From: Candidatus Villigracilis propinquus
GTDB lineage: Bacteria; Chloroflexota; Anaerolineae; Anaerolineales; Villigracilaceae
DNA: 64,000 nucleotides
Direction of reading: 5' to 3'
Assembly: GCA_016714565.1 (NCBI GenBank)
Contig: JADKDM010000034.1
Coordinates: 1-64,000 of the forward strand
Each line of letters begins with the position of its first letter. Within the stretch, counting starts at the first letter, position 1. Below the pieces are notes generated by a model. It did no database searches and was not told the origin of the DNA. It saw only the letters and a list, made by a program, of their open reading frames with translations. The translations under genes and the position numbers were made by a program. Positions 10,366 through 20,103 of the stretch are shown here, in pieces.

Positions 10366-11423
10366 ATGAGCAATTTCAGCAAAATAGAAGACGATGTCAG
10401 TAAAAACCAGGTCATGCCTCGTGAGTTAATTTCAATCATCATACCTGCGCGAAATGAAGAGGGAAATATTGAGCGATTGGAGACTGAATTACTGGCGATT
10501 ATTGATACTTTACCTTTCGATTTTGAAATAATAGTTATCGATAATGGCAGTACAGATCAGACTGGAAAAAGAATCAAAGAGATTTGTGATCGCGACATCC
10601 GATGGAAGTATTACCGGTTTAGTAGGGATTTTACGCTTGATATGTCCCTTACTGCGGGCTATCATGAAGCCCGTGGGGATGCAGTTGTTGTTCTCTATTC
10701 TGATCTGCAGGATCCTCCGGCTGTGATTCCTCGCTTTATCGAAAAGTGGAAGGAAGGTTATGATGTTGTTTATGGCGTAAGAACCATCCGGCTGGGAGAA
10801 CCAGCGTGGAGAAATCTTTTGGTAAAGATTGCCTATCGTGTCATTCGATGGTTTTCAGAGGTGCCTATACCGAATGATGTCGGTGATTTTCGTTTAGTAA
10901 CAAGACAAGTACGGGATGCGTTGGAGGAATGTTCTGAATATAACCGTTATATACGGGGCTTGATCGCCTGGCTCGGTTTTCGGCAAACAGGGATTCCGTA
11001 TGAACGTAAAGCCAGGTCACATGGTGTCAGTAAAGCCCCTTTGTCGATATTTTACTGTACACGGTCAGTGCAATAACTAGTTTCTCTTTAAAACCACTAC
11101 GATTATTTTCTATCTTGGGCTTCGGTATGTTGCTTATTTCTATTCTGGCTGTGTTTGTTTATCTTGGCCTTTGGTTGGTTGGTTCACCCCCGCCTGGAAT
11201 TACCACCTTAATTATTCTTAGTTTTTTTGGTATTGGCTTGAATAGTTTTGGAATTGGAATTTTAGGCGAATACATTGGGCAGATTTATATAGAAACAAAA
11301 CTGCGGCCAAAATATATCATTCAGGAGGTTTATCAAGGCTCTGCTGAAGCAGAGCTCCCAAGGGTTAATCACCGAAAGATTTATTTTCAAAACGTTAATT
11401 CGGGGAAAATGTATCGTTTCTAA
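10366..11423 (+). CDS. Family 2 glycosyltransferase, GtrB/DPM1-like, membrane-anchored, frameshifted
   Basis: Likely transfers a sugar from a nucleotide donor to polyprenyl phosphate at the inner face of the membrane. The GT-A domain begins ISIIIPARNEEGNIERLE, with VIDNGSTDQTG and the metal-binding YSDLQDPP. NDVGDFRLVTRQV and YIRGLIAWLGFRQTGIPY are typical of the GtrB group. The frame slips near 11050. The following frame supplies TSFSLKPLRLFSILGFGM and two hydrophobic segments, ending in GEYIGQIYIETKLRPKYII, the usual tail of this family. The gene ahead ends at 10220 and the 145-base gap shows no strong promoter. Confidence 0.85.
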
Positions 11424-11860
11424 CAGCCAACCCTCGTTATTCTAAGCTGGGCTAATTTATATTGGGCGCGTGGACGTATGGAGTCATGGTCGTGGTGGGG
11501 GCCTTGGCGGGGTGTGCTTATTTCCTCTTAGTGGCCTGAATGGGGTGCACTATCAGCGGGTTGGGCTTTGCGCGCGTTGCGATATATTATAGATCCCGCC
11601 CACCACCCGGTTCCCCTGCTGTCCAGGGGAAGTTCAGCAATCAAATTCCTTGAAACACGTGCGCGGCTGGCCTTTATCCATCGGTAATTTAATCGACTGT
11701 GATTAATAAATTTTAGATTTTTCATGAATTTTTAGGCAAAAGGTTGGGGTATAATCTAGGTATAGTGTATAAGCGAGTGTGCTTTTGCACTATTTTTGTG
11801 TAGATTTGAAGCCGAACGAAGCGAAAAGAAACTTATCCTCACCAGGAGTTTGACAAAATA
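11424..11860. other. 437-base gap, possible gene remnant and -10 box
   Basis: No intact gene. Continuing in the frame of the preceding stop, there is a Trp-rich stretch with one TAG (near 11529) that stays open to about 11685, which could be a decayed membrane-protein remnant; I cannot name it. A TATAAT sequence lies at 11750-11755, about 105 bases ahead of the next gene, but no convincing -35 box sits 16-18 bases upstream of it. The next gene has CAGGAG about 14 bases before its ATG. Confidence 0.35.
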
Positions 11861-14812
11861 ATGCCAACTGTTAGCGTTATCATTCCCTCCTACAATCACG
11901 AAAAATATATTGGGGAATGTATTCAGAGTGTCTTGAATCAAACATATCAGGATTTTGAAATTGTCATTACTGATGATGGGTCTCAAGACAAAACGGTTGC
12001 AAATATTCGTCAATTTAATGACCCAAGAATTAAACTGTTGATTCACAATAAGAATAAAGGCACTTCTGTTGCCTCGAATACTTGTATAAATAGTTCTTCC
12101 GGCAAATTCGTAGCTCTTTTAGGCTCTGATGATGCATGGATGCCTGAAAAATTAGAGAAACAAGTCGAATTTTTGGAACAAAATTTGAATGTCGGTGTGG
12201 TTTTTTCAAGGGAAATTACTATTAACGAGAATAGTAATCGGGTATATCAAACTGTTTATTCAAAGGTCTTTGATCTTGCCCTTCAAAATCGCTCAAAAGC
12301 GGATTGGGCGAGATTTTTTTTCTTCTTTGGTAATTGCTTGTGCGCTCCAAGTTCCTTGATAAGAAGAGATGTTTTTGATGAAATTGGGTTGTTTGATGAA
12401 AGATTGGCAGGACTCCAGGATTTTGATTTGTGGGTCAAAATCTGTCTAAAACATGATGTCCATCTCATGGAAGACCGATTAACATTATACAGGGTGCATG
12501 ATAATTATTCAAATCTAAGCGCTGATACCTCAGAAAATAACATAAGAAATATTTTTGAATATAAACAGATATTAAATAATTATTTACAAATTAAGGATGT
12601 TGATTTTTTCAAGAAGGTTTTTCCTGAATCTGGTAAATATGGGGAAGTGAAGCCGTTGATGATCCCATATTTTCTTGGAAGAATTGCGCTAGATACAACT
12701 CGTAATTTTCAGCGACAATGGGGTGTTGAAGCAATTTATAGTTTTCTTGAGAATGGTGAATTGGCAGATATGCTGGAAAAAGACTGCGGCTTCTCTTATG
12801 TTGATTATATTAAATTAGCAAAAGAAACAATTGTAGGAGACAGTTACTTAAGCTCTCAACTGGCTGAGACCCAAGCCCAATTGACTAAGGCTCAGGCGCT
12901 CTCAGCGCAGTTAACAAAAGTATCAAATAGCAAGATTTGGAAAGTCATATCATTTTTTCACAGAATTCAAATAAAACTATTGCCTTCCGGTAGTTATCGC
13001 GAAAAATTGCTGCATCTGGTTTATCGTGCATTTAAGGTGGCATATGATGAAGGCCCTGTCGCTCTTTTAAATGGAATCAGACGTCGCTTTGACCGTCTGG
13101 TCAAAACGAGGTTTATTTATAATCGGTGGATCGACAAGAATGAGCCACACCGAAAACAGCTGGCTGAACAACGGGAGGCTAGCAGGCAATTCCATTACCG
13201 TCCACTGGTGAGTATTGTTATACCGGTTTATAAAACTCCAATTAAGATACTGATGGCAGGAATTCAATCAGTTATTGGACAAACTTATGATAATTGGGAA
13301 TTATGTATAGCTAATGGAAGTCCAGATGTGGCGGATGTTCGAAGAGTTTTGGACAGTTATGCCAGGAAAGATCCAAGAATCAAGGTCGTGCATCTGGCAG
13401 GTAATTTGGGTATTGCTGGAAACACAAACGCTGCATTAAGTCTCGCCACTGGAGATTTTGTAGGTTTTCTGGATCACGACGATTTGCTCGCGCCATTTGC
13501 CTTATTTGAGGTTGTGGTGGCTCTTAAGCAAGATCCAGATTCAGATTTGCTTTATTCTGATGAAGATCAGATATCAAAGGATGGCAAAAAAAGGTTCGGT
13601 CCTCATTTTAAACCAGCATATAACAAGGATCTCTTAAGAAGCATCAATTACATTACTCATTTCATGGTTGTTCGGAAAACCTTGGGAGATAAGATCGGCT
13701 GGCTAAAAATTGGATATGATGGTGCCCAAGATTATGACCTTACCCTTCGCGCAGTTGAGCAAGCGAAAAGAATAGTGCATATTCCCAAAGTCCTTTACCA
13801 TTGGAGACATTGGCCGTCTTCAACAACCAACACGCCTAATGTTTCACCTATTGCAATAAAAAATGCTAACGAATCGGGAAAAAAAGCTCTTATGGAGCAT
13901 TTGGAACGATGCGGACTTAATGGAGAGGTGGAAGATGGACCTGATTTCACAACATATCAGGTAAAGTATCGCATTAAAGATCCCGCCCCTTTAGTGTCTA
14001 TCATCATATTGAATCGAGATCATTCGGAGTACCTATATAAATGCATTGTTTCAATCCGGACTAAATCCAATTATGAAAATTATGAAATTATCGTTGTCGA
14101 AAATGCAAGCCAAGAGGAGCAAACGTTTCGTTTGTATTCCGAGTTAAAAAAAGACCCTGTCATAAGAATTATTGAATACAAAGAGCCCTTTAATTTCTCG
14201 CGTGCCAACAACTATGCTGTTGGTCATGCGCGCGGTGATGTGATCTTGTTTTTAAATAATGATACTGAAATAATTTCTCCCAACTGGTTAGAGCGGATGC
14301 TTGAGCACGCTCTTCGAGCAGAGGTTGGGGGGGTTGGCGCAAAGCTTTATTATCCCGATAATACTATCCAGCACGCAGGCGTTATACTTGGAATAGCAGG
14401 ATTCGCTGGTCATTCTCATAAATATTCTCCCGGTAATGCTGCAGGATATATTAACCGCTTAAGATTGGTGCAGAATTATACAGCTGTCACAGGCGCTTGC
14501 CTGATGATGCGTAAGGTGGTTTTTTACGAAATAGGCTGCTTTGATGAACAGTATGAGTTAGCCCTAAGTGATATTGACCTCTGTCTAAAGGCTCAGTCGA
14601 ACAACTACTTGATTGTTTGGACGCCTTACGCGGAACTCTATCATCACGAATCCAAGACCAGAGGATCTGAAAATACAAATGAAAAGACTGCGCGATTTAG
14701 AAAGGAAATTGATTATTTCAAATATAAGTGGGCCAGTTTTTTTCTGAAGGGTGATCCATGTTACAGTCCGAATCTTTCGCTTGAATACGAAGATTTTCGG
14801 CTAAAAGAATGA
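11861..14812 (+). CDS. Three-domain family 2 glycosyltransferase (983 residues)
   Basis: Large cytoplasmic polysaccharide glycosyltransferase. GT2 domain 1 covers about residues 1-230 (VSVIIPSYNHEKYIGECI, TDDGSQDKT, LLGSDDAWMP). A helical linker with LTKAQ/QLTK-like repeats lies at about 325-350. GT2 domain 2 is about 447-690 (VSIVIPVYKTPIKIL, GFLDHDDLLAP, YSDEDQISKDG). GT2 domain 3 is about 705-960 (SIIILNRDHSEYLYKC, FLNNDTEIISP, GACLMMRKVVF, SDIDLCLKAQ). The second and third domains are the pair found in rhamnan/O-antigen type GTs; the first is an added module. It may assemble two or three linkages of one repeat unit. The frame is intact. Acceptors and donors are unknown. Confidence 0.9.
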   Translation: MPTVSVIIPSYNHEKYIGECIQSVLNQTYQDFEIVITDDGSQDKTVANIRQFNDPRIKLLIHNKNKGTSVASNTCINSSSGKFVALLGSDDAWMPEKLEKQVEFLEQNLNVGVVFSREITINENSNRVYQTVYSKVFDLALQNRSKADWARFFFFFGNCLCAPSSLIRRDVFDEIGLFDERLAGLQDFDLWVKICLKHDVHLMEDRLTLYRVHDNYSNLSADTSENNIRNIFEYKQILNNYLQIKDVDFFKKVFPESGKYGEVKPLMIPYFLGRIALDTTRNFQRQWGVEAIYSFLENGELADMLEKDCGFSYVDYIKLAKETIVGDSYLSSQLAETQAQLTKAQALSAQLTKVSNSKIWKVISFFHRIQIKLLPSGSYREKLLHLVYRAFKVAYDEGPVALLNGIRRRFDRLVKTRFIYNRWIDKNEPHRKQLAEQREASRQFHYRPLVSIVIPVYKTPIKILMAGIQSVIGQTYDNWELCIANGSPDVADVRRVLDSYARKDPRIKVVHLAGNLGIAGNTNAALSLATGDFVGFLDHDDLLAPFALFEVVVALKQDPDSDLLYSDEDQISKDGKKRFGPHFKPAYNKDLLRSINYITHFMVVRKTLGDKIGWLKIGYDGAQDYDLTLRAVEQAKRIVHIPKVLYHWRHWPSSTTNTPNVSPIAIKNANESGKKALMEHLERCGLNGEVEDGPDFTTYQVKYRIKDPAPLVSIIILNRDHSEYLYKCIVSIRTKSNYENYEIIVVENASQEEQTFRLYSELKKDPVIRIIEYKEPFNFSRANNYAVGHARGDVILFLNNDTEIISPNWLERMLEHALRAEVGGVGAKLYYPDNTIQHAGVILGIAGFAGHSHKYSPGNAAGYINRLRLVQNYTAVTGACLMMRKVVFYEIGCFDEQYELALSDIDLCLKAQSNNYLIVWTPYAELYHHESKTRGSENTNEKTARFRKEIDYFKYKWASFFLKGDPCYSPNLSLEYEDFRLKE

Positions 14813-14919
14813 CTTGATTTTATGAAGTGATTTTTAGGTTCTGTTCTTTGCGGGTTGCGTCGTTGTCGTTTTTCGAATGGTTCGGTGTTTTTTCAACGAT
14901 GTGGAAAGTTCAAATATCA

Positions 14920-14944
14920 CTTATTGATGCACGATATCAATAAG
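14920..14944. promoter_or_regulatory. Inverted repeat upstream of membrane gene
   Basis: CTTATTGAT and ATCAATAAG form perfect 9-base arms around a 7-base loop, ending 17 bases before the start at 14962. It could be an operator or an mRNA hairpin close to the ribosome site. No promoter boxes were recognised with it. Confidence 0.3.
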
Positions 14945-14961
14945 TTGAAAAGGTAGGAAGT

Positions 14962-16974
14962 ATGCATAGGCTGGCTTTTTTATTTAAACGCGAATATTGG
15001 TTTCCGATGCTGTTATTGGGGGTCTTTGTGATACTGGTTTCTTTACAACTCCATGGTTCATCTTTAGGTATGTACTGGAGGTATTTTCAAGGCCCAGATC
15101 AACCTGATCCAAGTTTGTGGTACGGTTCCATACGGCCTATTCGTTCGGATGAATATATGGTGTCCACCCCATGGATTATTGCGCAGTCGCAAGTGGATTT
15201 TACGGAGAAGAATCATTTGTTGGGCAACGGGCAAAGCTTGGTGCTGACCGATTCTCCCATCATTAACTGGGAATCAATATTTGAACCCCAAAATTGGTCA
15301 TTTTTTTTCCTGCCTGTAAAGTACGCTTTTGCCTTTCGCTGGTGGTTTCGTGCTTTATTATTGGTGCTTGCGGCATATATTCTGTTTTTGGAGATGAGTA
15401 AGGGGAAATGGATTTTGTCTGCAATGGCTGCTATGTCAATCTTGTTAATGCCTGTGATTCAATGGTGGTATTCAACCACTTTTGTGGAAATAGCTGCGTA
15501 TTTCTTGTTGTTATTATATTGTTTCATAAAAATGGTGAATTATCAATCAACCTGGCGCTTATTCCTTTGGGCGCTTACATTAGCATATTTTAGTTTGTGT
15601 TTTGCTTCTTTGTTGTATGTCCCATCATTAATACCGGCTGTAATTTGTCTGATATTAATGATGCTGGGGATGCTATTAAATAATTTGAGGAAAGAAAAGG
15701 GCGCGCCGGTATTTTTTCTAGGTCAAACGCAAAATGTTAGGCAGGAATTAATACCTTCCCGGATAAAAGCACTTTTTCTGGCGTTTGCTCTGGTATTAAT
15801 TTTTGATGTTCTTATTGTTACAATATTTGCAATTGATAATCGCGACCTAATAAATAATGTTACTCATTCGGCTTACCCGGGAAATAATCGATCAGTGGGG
15901 GGGACATTAAACCCGTCTTTATTTCTAGGCGGTTTTTTCAATATAACGTTGTTGAATAATGTTAATCCGATACCCCTTGGTCCAAATCAGTCCGAAGCAT
16001 CCTCGTTTTTCGCTCTATCTTTTTTTCTGCTGCCTGTGTTATTATTTTCTACAATAAAAAGCATGGCAAAAAAGGAGCCACTAGATTATTTTCTGGTGTT
16101 CATTCTGTTAAGCTATATGCTTTTGTTGGTTTGGAGTTTCTTTGACCTCCCAAGTTTAATACGCAATTCTCTTTTGTTGAATTATTCTTCAACGTCTCGA
16201 GCGATAATCGTGTTTGGGCTTCTTAACCACATATTAATTTTTTATTACCTGACCCATGTGAAAATTAGTCAGTCTTTAGGCTTTGTTATTTTCTCTTTAC
16301 TCTACTCTTTTGCAATATTTTGTGCGTATTTCTTTTGGGTTACCTCTCTTAAATCTATGTTTCCTAATTTCTTGTCAAATTGGAACATGGGCATTTGGGT
16401 CTCGCTTGCTGTCTTGGTTATGCTGATTTTATTATTACTCCAAAAGCAATTGGTCTTTTGGGTATTTTTCCTTGTGTTTTCGTGGGTTTCAACTTTTTCG
16501 GTCAATCCGTTATATCGTGGATTGCGTATTATTCTTGGCAGTGAACTGTCCGAAGCAGTTCGTAATACCAATGAGGCAGATCAGGGAGATTCTTTGTGGA
16601 TCACTTATGATAATCTCATATTGGCAAATTATCTGGCTGCTAATGGCGCGCATGTATTAAATAGCACTCAATACTCCCCGCAAAACGAGCTTTGGGGTAA
16701 ATTTGACCCTTTAGAAGAGTATGCGCAAGTTTATAATCGTTATGCTCATATAGTTGTGAGCTCTACGCCTGATGTTAAAAAGATTGATTTTTTACCTGTT
16801 CAGAGCGATGTATTTAATATGGTGGTAAACCCGTGCAATCCTAAATTGGAGGAAATTGGTGTTACTTATTATGTGTTTACAAGTCGGGTAGAATATGCTT
16901 GTTTGCAGCGTATTACTACGTCTAGATTCAAAGACATGTCATTCTTTATTTATCAGCGAATACCATCTCACTAG
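14962..16974 (+). CDS. Large polytopic membrane protein of polysaccharide locus (GT-C-like)
   Basis: 670 residues with roughly a dozen hydrophobic segments (first at about 14-33, then a large outside loop to about 115, then a dense set to about 515) and a soluble C-terminal part of about 150 residues. The first loop contains RPIRSDEYMVSTPW, an Arg-Asp-Glu motif I associate with uncharacterised GT-C-like membrane proteins of surface-polymer loci. It may transfer a lipid-linked sugar on the outer face or act in polymer handling; no function is proven. The frame is intact. An upstream AGGTAGGAAGT gives a weak ribosome site. Wzy polymerase is an alternative, since no other obvious polymerase is seen in the locus. 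Confidence 0.7.
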   Translation: MHRLAFLFKREYWFPMLLLGVFVILVSLQLHGSSLGMYWRYFQGPDQPDPSLWYGSIRPIRSDEYMVSTPWIIAQSQVDFTEKNHLLGNGQSLVLTDSPIINWESIFEPQNWSFFFLPVKYAFAFRWWFRALLLVLAAYILFLEMSKGKWILSAMAAMSILLMPVIQWWYSTTFVEIAAYFLLLLYCFIKMVNYQSTWRLFLWALTLAYFSLCFASLLYVPSLIPAVICLILMMLGMLLNNLRKEKGAPVFFLGQTQNVRQELIPSRIKALFLAFALVLIFDVLIVTIFAIDNRDLINNVTHSAYPGNNRSVGGTLNPSLFLGGFFNITLLNNVNPIPLGPNQSEASSFFALSFFLLPVLLFSTIKSMAKKEPLDYFLVFILLSYMLLLVWSFFDLPSLIRNSLLLNYSSTSRAIIVFGLLNHILIFYYLTHVKISQSLGFVIFSLLYSFAIFCAYFFWVTSLKSMFPNFLSNWNMGIWVSLAVLVMLILLLLQKQLVFWVFFLVFSWVSTFSVNPLYRGLRIILGSELSEAVRNTNEADQGDSLWITYDNLILANYLAANGAHVLNSTQYSPQNELWGKFDPLEEYAQVYNRYAHIVVSSTPDVKKIDFLPVQSDVFNMVVNPCNPKLEEIGVTYYVFTSRVEYACLQRITTSRFKDMSFFIYQRIPSH

Positions 16975-17024
16975 TTACTTGTTTCTTCTAATTATGAGTG
17001 AAATAGAGGTAGCCAAGTTATAAA

Positions 17025-18026
17025 ATGATTTTATCGGATCCTTTTCATGCAATCGGAGTAATTATTCCAGCCTTCCGGGCAGAAAAACATATTCTAAAGG
17101 TTTTAGCTGGAATTCCCCGTTTTGTGTCATTTATCATAGTGGTGGATGATTGTAGCCCCGATCATACGGCTGAGCTGGTAGAGACTTGTTTAGATTCCCG
17201 TATTTACCTAGTTTCGCATGGAAAAAATCAAGGCGTGGGCGGTGCAGTGATAACGGGTTACACTAAAGCTGTTGAATTAGGTGCAAAGATTATCGTCAAA
17301 ATGGATAGCGACGACCAGATGGATCCAGCTTACTTGATCCATCTCATTGTGCCTATTTTAATGAATCAAGCCGATTACACAAAGGGCAATCGCTTTTTGC
17401 ATGCTGATGAGCTGAAATCCATGCCCCTTATTCGCCGTATTGGGAACGCTGCGCTCTCTTTCCTGACAAAAGCAGCTTCGGGTTATTGGAACATCTTTGA
17501 TCCGACTAATGGTTATACTGCCATCCATGCCTCTATTATTCCTTTATTGGATACCGATAGGTTGCACTCACGTTTTTTCTTTGAAAGCAGTATGTTGATG
17601 GAATTAGGCATGATCCGTGCGGTGGTACAAGATGTGCATATCCCTGCGAGATATAGAAATGAAGTCAGTTCGTTGTCAGAGTGGAAGGCGCTGTTCGAAT
17701 TTCCACCGCGATTATTGGCCGGTTTTCTGCATAGATTATTGATACAATATTTTGTCCGCGATTTTGGCGTTTTTTCATTGTTGCTGATCTTGGGGTTGGG
17801 CTTTAGTGCATTCGGATTATTGTTTGGGCTTTATCATTGGTATTATTCTTCTATTACACGTATGATTGCTTCCACTGGAACAGTGATGATTGCCGTTCTA
17901 CCTCTCATTTTGGGATGGCAGTTATTAATTCAGTGTATAACTGTGGATATGCAAAATATACCCCAAGAACCTTTACATGATGGTATAGATGTTCTCGAAA
18001 AACTGTATCAAAAGTTTGGCGAATAA
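17025..18026 (+). CDS. Family 2 glycosyltransferase, DPM1-like with C-terminal membrane segments
   Basis: GT-A domain from IGVIIPAFRAEKHILKVL, with VVDDCSPDHTAELV, the GxxGVGGAVITGYTKA segment, and KMDSDDQMDPAYL as the metal-binding motif. FDPTNGYTAIHASIIP matches DPM1-like enzymes that load polyprenyl phosphate. Two or three hydrophobic segments follow after about residue 240. About 333 residues, frame intact. It starts 50 bases after the membrane protein and is followed by a 250-base gap, so it probably ends that transcription unit. The sugar is unknown. Confidence 0.87.
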   Translation: MILSDPFHAIGVIIPAFRAEKHILKVLAGIPRFVSFIIVVDDCSPDHTAELVETCLDSRIYLVSHGKNQGVGGAVITGYTKAVELGAKIIVKMDSDDQMDPAYLIHLIVPILMNQADYTKGNRFLHADELKSMPLIRRIGNAALSFLTKAASGYWNIFDPTNGYTAIHASIIPLLDTDRLHSRFFFESSMLMELGMIRAVVQDVHIPARYRNEVSSLSEWKALFEFPPRLLAGFLHRLLIQYFVRDFGVFSLLLILGLGFSAFGLLFGLYHWYYSSITRMIASTGTVMIAVLPLILGWQLLIQCITVDMQNIPQEPLHDGIDVLEKLYQKFGE

Positions 18027-18071
18027 TCTTTGGGGTATGGAGTTTGAAAAGAGTATGTTTAAAATAATTTT

Positions 18072-18106
18072 ACAGGTATTACCTGTGTTGATTCTTCTAA
18101 TATAAT
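18072..18106 (+). promoter_or_regulatory. Possible promoter region with 15-bp palindrome
   Basis: In the 252-base gap before the aminotransferase, ACAGGTA-T-TACCTGT is a perfect palindrome (18072-18086), and a consensus TATAAT follows at 18101-18106. The palindrome sits where the -35 region would be; the hexamer at 17-base spacing (ATTACC) is poor. This could be an activator site with a -10 box. The start of the next gene is 173 bases downstream, so the leader would be long. Confidence 0.3.
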
Positions 18107-18278
18107 ACATCGCTCATGAAAGTGGGCGTTGCTTCCTTAGAGTGGGTAAGTTGGAGGAAAATTGCCGATCACCTCTTCATTTATTTGCTGGAAAGTTATA
18201 GATTTTGATATAGACTGCCTGCTGTCGGATTTCTGCTTATTGAAAAATGAATTGGTTTATGGAAACTGAAGGACTAAA

Positions 18279-19361
18279 ATGATAAATGTAACTAAATCGT
18301 ATCTGCCTCCTTTGAAAGAATACGTTAAGTACCTTGAAAAACTGTGGGCGTCAGGTGCAGTGACAAATAATGGCGTGCTGGTGCAGGAACTGGAAGCCAA
18401 GCTGGCAGAATATTTAGGTGTGCCTTTTGTTCAATACATTTCCAATGGCACTATGGCTATTCAAATTGCTTTGCGAGCCCTGGGAATTCAAGGCGAGGTG
18501 ATTACCACACCTTTTTCTTATGTTGCTACCACTAATGCTATTCTGTGGGAATATTGTGAACCAATTTTTGTAGACATTGACCCAAAAACATTTTGTATTG
18601 ATCCCGCTAAGATCGAAGCATCCATCACTGAACGTACACAGGCGATTTTAGCTGTGCATGTGTATGGATACCCTTGTGATGTGGAAGCAATTGATAAGAT
18701 TGCAAAAAAATATAATTTAAAGGTGATTTATGATGCTGCCCATGCTTTTGGATGTAAATTGAATGGCTCCTCCTTGTTGAATTATGGCGACCTTTCCACG
18801 CTTAGTTTTCACGCTACAAAATTATTTCATACGGTGGAAGGCGGGGCGATTGTGGCGCATACTCCGCAATTAGCAGACATCCTGACAAAAGTAAAAAGCT
18901 TTGGTCATTTAGGGGATGAATACTTCACCTTGGGTATAAATGCAAAGAACTCTGAGTTTCATGCTGCCATGGGGCTGTGTGTGTTGCCTAATGTGGCTGA
19001 TATTGCACAAAGGCGCCGCGTAATCTGTGAAATTTATGATAATGAGTTAAGAGATTTGGGGATCGTTTTCTTCAAAATCTTGCAAAACTATGAATATAAT
19101 TATGCCTATTACCCCGTTGTATTCCAAAATGAAACTCAGCTTCTGACCGTAAAACAAACGCTTAACTCAAATCAGATCAATCCGAGAAGATATTTTTATC
19201 CATCGTTAAATACACTTCCTTTTCTTCAGGCTAGGCAGCCATGCCTAATTTCGGAGGATATCAGTTCCCGTGTGCTCTGTCTGCCACTTTATGACAGCTT
19301 GGAGAAACAGGATGTTTTACGAATTTCCGATTTGATTAGGAAAGTTCTGATAGTAAGTTAG
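18279..19361 (+). CDS. DegT/DnrJ/EryC1/StrS aminotransferase, VioA-like
   Basis: PLP-dependent sugar-nucleotide aminotransferase that turns a keto sugar into an amino sugar. INVTKSYLPPLKEYVKYL and NNGVLVQELEAKLAEYLGV form the N-terminus. VTTPFSYVATTNAI- and YDAAHAFGC-type segments are visible, and the PLP lysine lies in SFHATKLFHTVEGGAI. 360 residues, normal for the family, frame intact. The N-terminal pattern resembles VioA enzymes that make dTDP-4-amino-4,6-dideoxyglucose, and a WbqC gene follows directly, a pairing common in Qui4N clusters. The 4-amino product is an inference; 3-aminotransferases look similar. Confidence 0.9.
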   Translation: MINVTKSYLPPLKEYVKYLEKLWASGAVTNNGVLVQELEAKLAEYLGVPFVQYISNGTMAIQIALRALGIQGEVITTPFSYVATTNAILWEYCEPIFVDIDPKTFCIDPAKIEASITERTQAILAVHVYGYPCDVEAIDKIAKKYNLKVIYDAAHAFGCKLNGSSLLNYGDLSTLSFHATKLFHTVEGGAIVAHTPQLADILTKVKSFGHLGDEYFTLGINAKNSEFHAAMGLCVLPNVADIAQRRRVICEIYDNELRDLGIVFFKILQNYEYNYAYYPVVFQNETQLLTVKQTLNSNQINPRRYFYPSLNTLPFLQARQPCLISEDISSRVLCLPLYDSLEKQDVLRISDLIRKVLIVS

Positions 19362-19398
19362 ATCAACTGTAGGTAGATTGAATTGGATGTGAGTTATT

Positions 19399-20103
19399 GT
19401 GAAAATAGCGATCATGCAGCCGTATTTTTTCCCTTATATTGGATATTTTCAACTCATCAATGCTGTTGATGAGTTTGTGATTTATGATAATATCGAATAT
19501 ACAAAAAAAGGATGGATTAACAGGAACAGGATATTGGTTAATGGAAAAGATTCTTATATCTCTCTTCCTCTAAAAAAAGATTCGGATCATTTGGATGTCA
19601 GGGACCGATACTTGGCAGACAGTTGGTCGTTTGAAAAACATAAAATGCTTAATAGGATAATTGCATCTTATAGAAAGGCACCATGTTTTGATTCGGCTTA
19701 CCCTGTAATTGAAAGAAGTATTTTATTTGAGGAATCTAATTTGTTTAGTTTTATCCTAAATTCCCTGAATCTGGTCAGGGAGTATTTGGGAATTTCAACG
19801 CCTTTGTTAGTGTCATCAACGATCCGTGTTGACCATGAACTAAAGGCGGAAAAAAAAGTCATAGCAATATGCAAAGCCAGAAAAGCAGATATATATATAA
19901 ATCCCATTGGCGGGATTCAAATATACTCTAAGGTTGATTTCAGGAGCGAAGATATAGATTTGTGTTTTCTTAGAACAACCGATTTTGTCTATCAGCAGTC
20001 TGGCAATGAGTTTTATCCTTTTTTGTCAATAATAGATGTGATGATGTTTAATTCAAAAGAGGAAATAATGAAATATTTAACCTCTTTTTATGCGATAGTA
20101 TGA
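19399..20103 (+). CDS. WbqC family protein
   Basis: WbqC-like protein of O-antigen loci, biochemical role unsettled. It opens KIAIMQPYFFPYIGYFQLI and continues DEFVIYDNIEYTKKGWINRNRI and ISLPLKKDSDHLDVRD, which are the family hallmarks. About 234 residues, normal length. The start is GTG at 19399. It lies 38 bases after the aminotransferase and overlaps the next gene by 4 bases, so the three are probably co-transcribed. Its partner enzymes suggest a role in decorating the amino sugar. Confidence 0.88.
   Translation: MKIAIMQPYFFPYIGYFQLINAVDEFVIYDNIEYTKKGWINRNRILVNGKDSYISLPLKKDSDHLDVRDRYLADSWSFEKHKMLNRIIASYRKAPCFDSAYPVIERSILFEESNLFSFILNSLNLVREYLGISTPLLVSSTIRVDHELKAEKKVIAICKARKADIYINPIGGIQIYSKVDFRSEDIDLCFLRTTDFVYQQSGNEFYPFLSIIDVMMFNSKEEIMKYLTSFYAIV

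Noticed and set aside
11750..11755. TATAAT as a promoter for the three-domain glycosyltransferase
   Set aside because: No acceptable -35 hexamer lies 16-18 bases upstream, so it was only noted within the gap entry.
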